Source of the DNA: Lichtheimia corymbifera B2541
Lineage: Eukaryota; Mucoromycota; Mucoromycetes; Mucorales; Lichtheimiaceae
DNA: 64,000 nucleotides
Direction of reading: 5' to 3'
Assembly (NCBI GenBank): GCA_000697475.1
Contig: JNEU01001109.1
Span: 1 to 64,000, forward strand
Part shown: piece after piece, positions 63,305 to 64,000 of the stretch
Position numbering within the stretch: the stretch's first letter is position 1
How the letters are laid out: each line of letters starts with the position of its first letter
Position numbers and translations under genes: made by a program
Notes under the pieces: model-generated
Told to the model about the DNA's origin: nothing
Seen by the model: the letters and a program-made list of their open reading frames with translations, nothing else
The model's database searches: none

Positions 63305-63834
63305 TTTTTCCGCATATCAATATAGTAATCAATAGCAGGAAAAGAGCAACCAAACAACGACAAGGGCCATGTAAAGAAAGAAAAAAAAAGGAGTGATGCG
63401 CACCACACACACACACATATGTATACGGATTTGGCTATTTCAAAAGTGGGTCAGTTGCACAAGCTGTTTGCTTTACAATGTCCAAGCGCCCGAATCTGAG
63501 CTTTCCCTTGCCTCCACATGACATACCTATAAACACACTATAAGCCATCATATTACATCAAATCATCAACATGAATATCATACGTACCTACTCGATTCAA
63601 CACTTTTTGATTGTCATCTGCCTAGTTTGTCGGAACTGAAGATGGTGGGTGCATGATGATTGTCACACGATGAATAAAGGATGGTGTCGGTTGCTTGTCG
63701 GTTTCTACTATAGAATTGCCGTTGTGCGACAAAAGTTGAGGTGTTACTGCATATGCGCGTTTAGATGACTGTTTGTTGGTGCAAGTAGTGTGTGTGCTTT
63801 ATTGCATTACATGATGTACAAAGAAAAAAAGAGG
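63305..63834. other. intergenic region upstream of FAB1
   Basis: 530 bp with a CA repeat at about 63402-63416 and an A-rich tract at 63380. Contains the FAB1 promoter and the 3' end of the partial gene to the right. No other gene. Confidence 0.6.
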
Positions 63835-64000
63835 CTATGAAAACCAGGATTCCCAATTCTTACTCTGGCTAGCTGTGTCGGTAGGTTCGTCACTATTGAG
63901 CAAGTCGGCCACCTTGGTCACAGAAGTTGGTTCTGAAACGCTTTGTACAGGATGTGATTGTGCTGGTGGTGGTGGCGGCGGTGGTATTGGATTGTGATGA
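63835..64000 (-). CDS. C-terminal fragment of an unidentified protein (cut by window end)
   Basis: An open frame enters from the right edge and stops at TAG (63837-63835). It encodes a poly-Pro stretch followed by an acidic/Ser segment and the end SKNWESWFS. Codon pattern and low-complexity style match other coding tails here. The remainder lies outside the window, so no function can be given; the short Trp/Phe ending could be a peptide motif. Confidence 0.55.
   Translation of the reverse strand, partial: HHNPIPPPPPPPAQSHPVQSVSEPTSVTKVADLLNSDEPTDTASQSKNWESWFS

Noticed and set aside
1..64000. tRNA, rRNA, CRISPR array, telomere or centromere repeats
   Set aside because: I looked for A/B-box-like tRNA signatures, direct-repeat/spacer arrays and telomeric runs on both strands and saw none I could support by eye; a covariance-model search would be the proper test.

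Overview
This is nuclear DNA from a fungus, most likely an early-diverging filamentous fungus of the Mucoromycota (Mucorales-like). The reasons: about 109 short introns (mostly 50-90 bp) with gtaagt/gtatgt-type donors; dense genes on both strands; homopolymer Q/P/H/S runs in regulatory proteins; and a fungal gene set (Fab1, two-domain dCMP deaminase, YAT-type amino-acid permease, fungal G-alpha). The species cannot be fixed from sequence alone. No operons, CRISPR, phage or plasmid functions were seen.

Seventeen complete protein genes and one fragment were resolved by hand. For every complete gene the joined exons keep an open frame and sum to a multiple of three. In order: (1) 1-4462, no gene I can support; diverged direct repeats and microsatellites. 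(2) 4463-10060 (+), a 1581-aa fatty-acyl reductase fused to a GPAT-type acyltransferase whose catalytic His is Thr. (3) A signalling block: G-protein alpha (11826-13013, -), a YANK/STK32-type kinase (15500-17873, +) and a Rap-GAP protein (18080-20921, -). (4) A 1.9-kb gap holding a 426-bp foldback (MITE-like) element at 21751-22176. (5) dCMP deaminase (+) and a secreted YcnI/DUF1775 protein (+). (6) A very large soluble-adenylyl-cyclase-like protein (26424-about 32926, -) close behind an amino-acid permease (33084-35915, -). (7) Housekeeping genes: mitochondrial enoyl-CoA hydratase (+), NOL11/Utp8-like ribosome biogenesis factor (-), DNA polymerase delta small subunit (-), REEP/Yop1-like ER shaper (+), hydroxymethylbilane synthase (+), TPR/F-box/LRR protein (+), sulfate permease (-), Gfo/Idh/MocA sugar-acid reductase (+). 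(8) Fab1/PIKfyve (55353-63304, -) and the C-terminal end of an unknown gene (63835-64000, -).

The genes do not form one pathway. Neighbours are often convergent with short 3' gaps (C/D 206 bp, F/G 186 bp, I/J 234 bp, P/Q 161 bp) or divergent from shared promoters (POLD4/REEP only 184 bp apart). The loosest theme is signalling: G-alpha, AGC-type kinase, Rap-GAP and a cAMP-type cyclase lie within 21 kb. The most unusual items are the reductase-acyltransferase fusion with its altered active site, the sAC-like cyclase with long insertions and a missing catalytic Asn, the secreted YcnI protein with His at the predicted mature N-terminus, and very small exons of 11, 14 and 20 nt.
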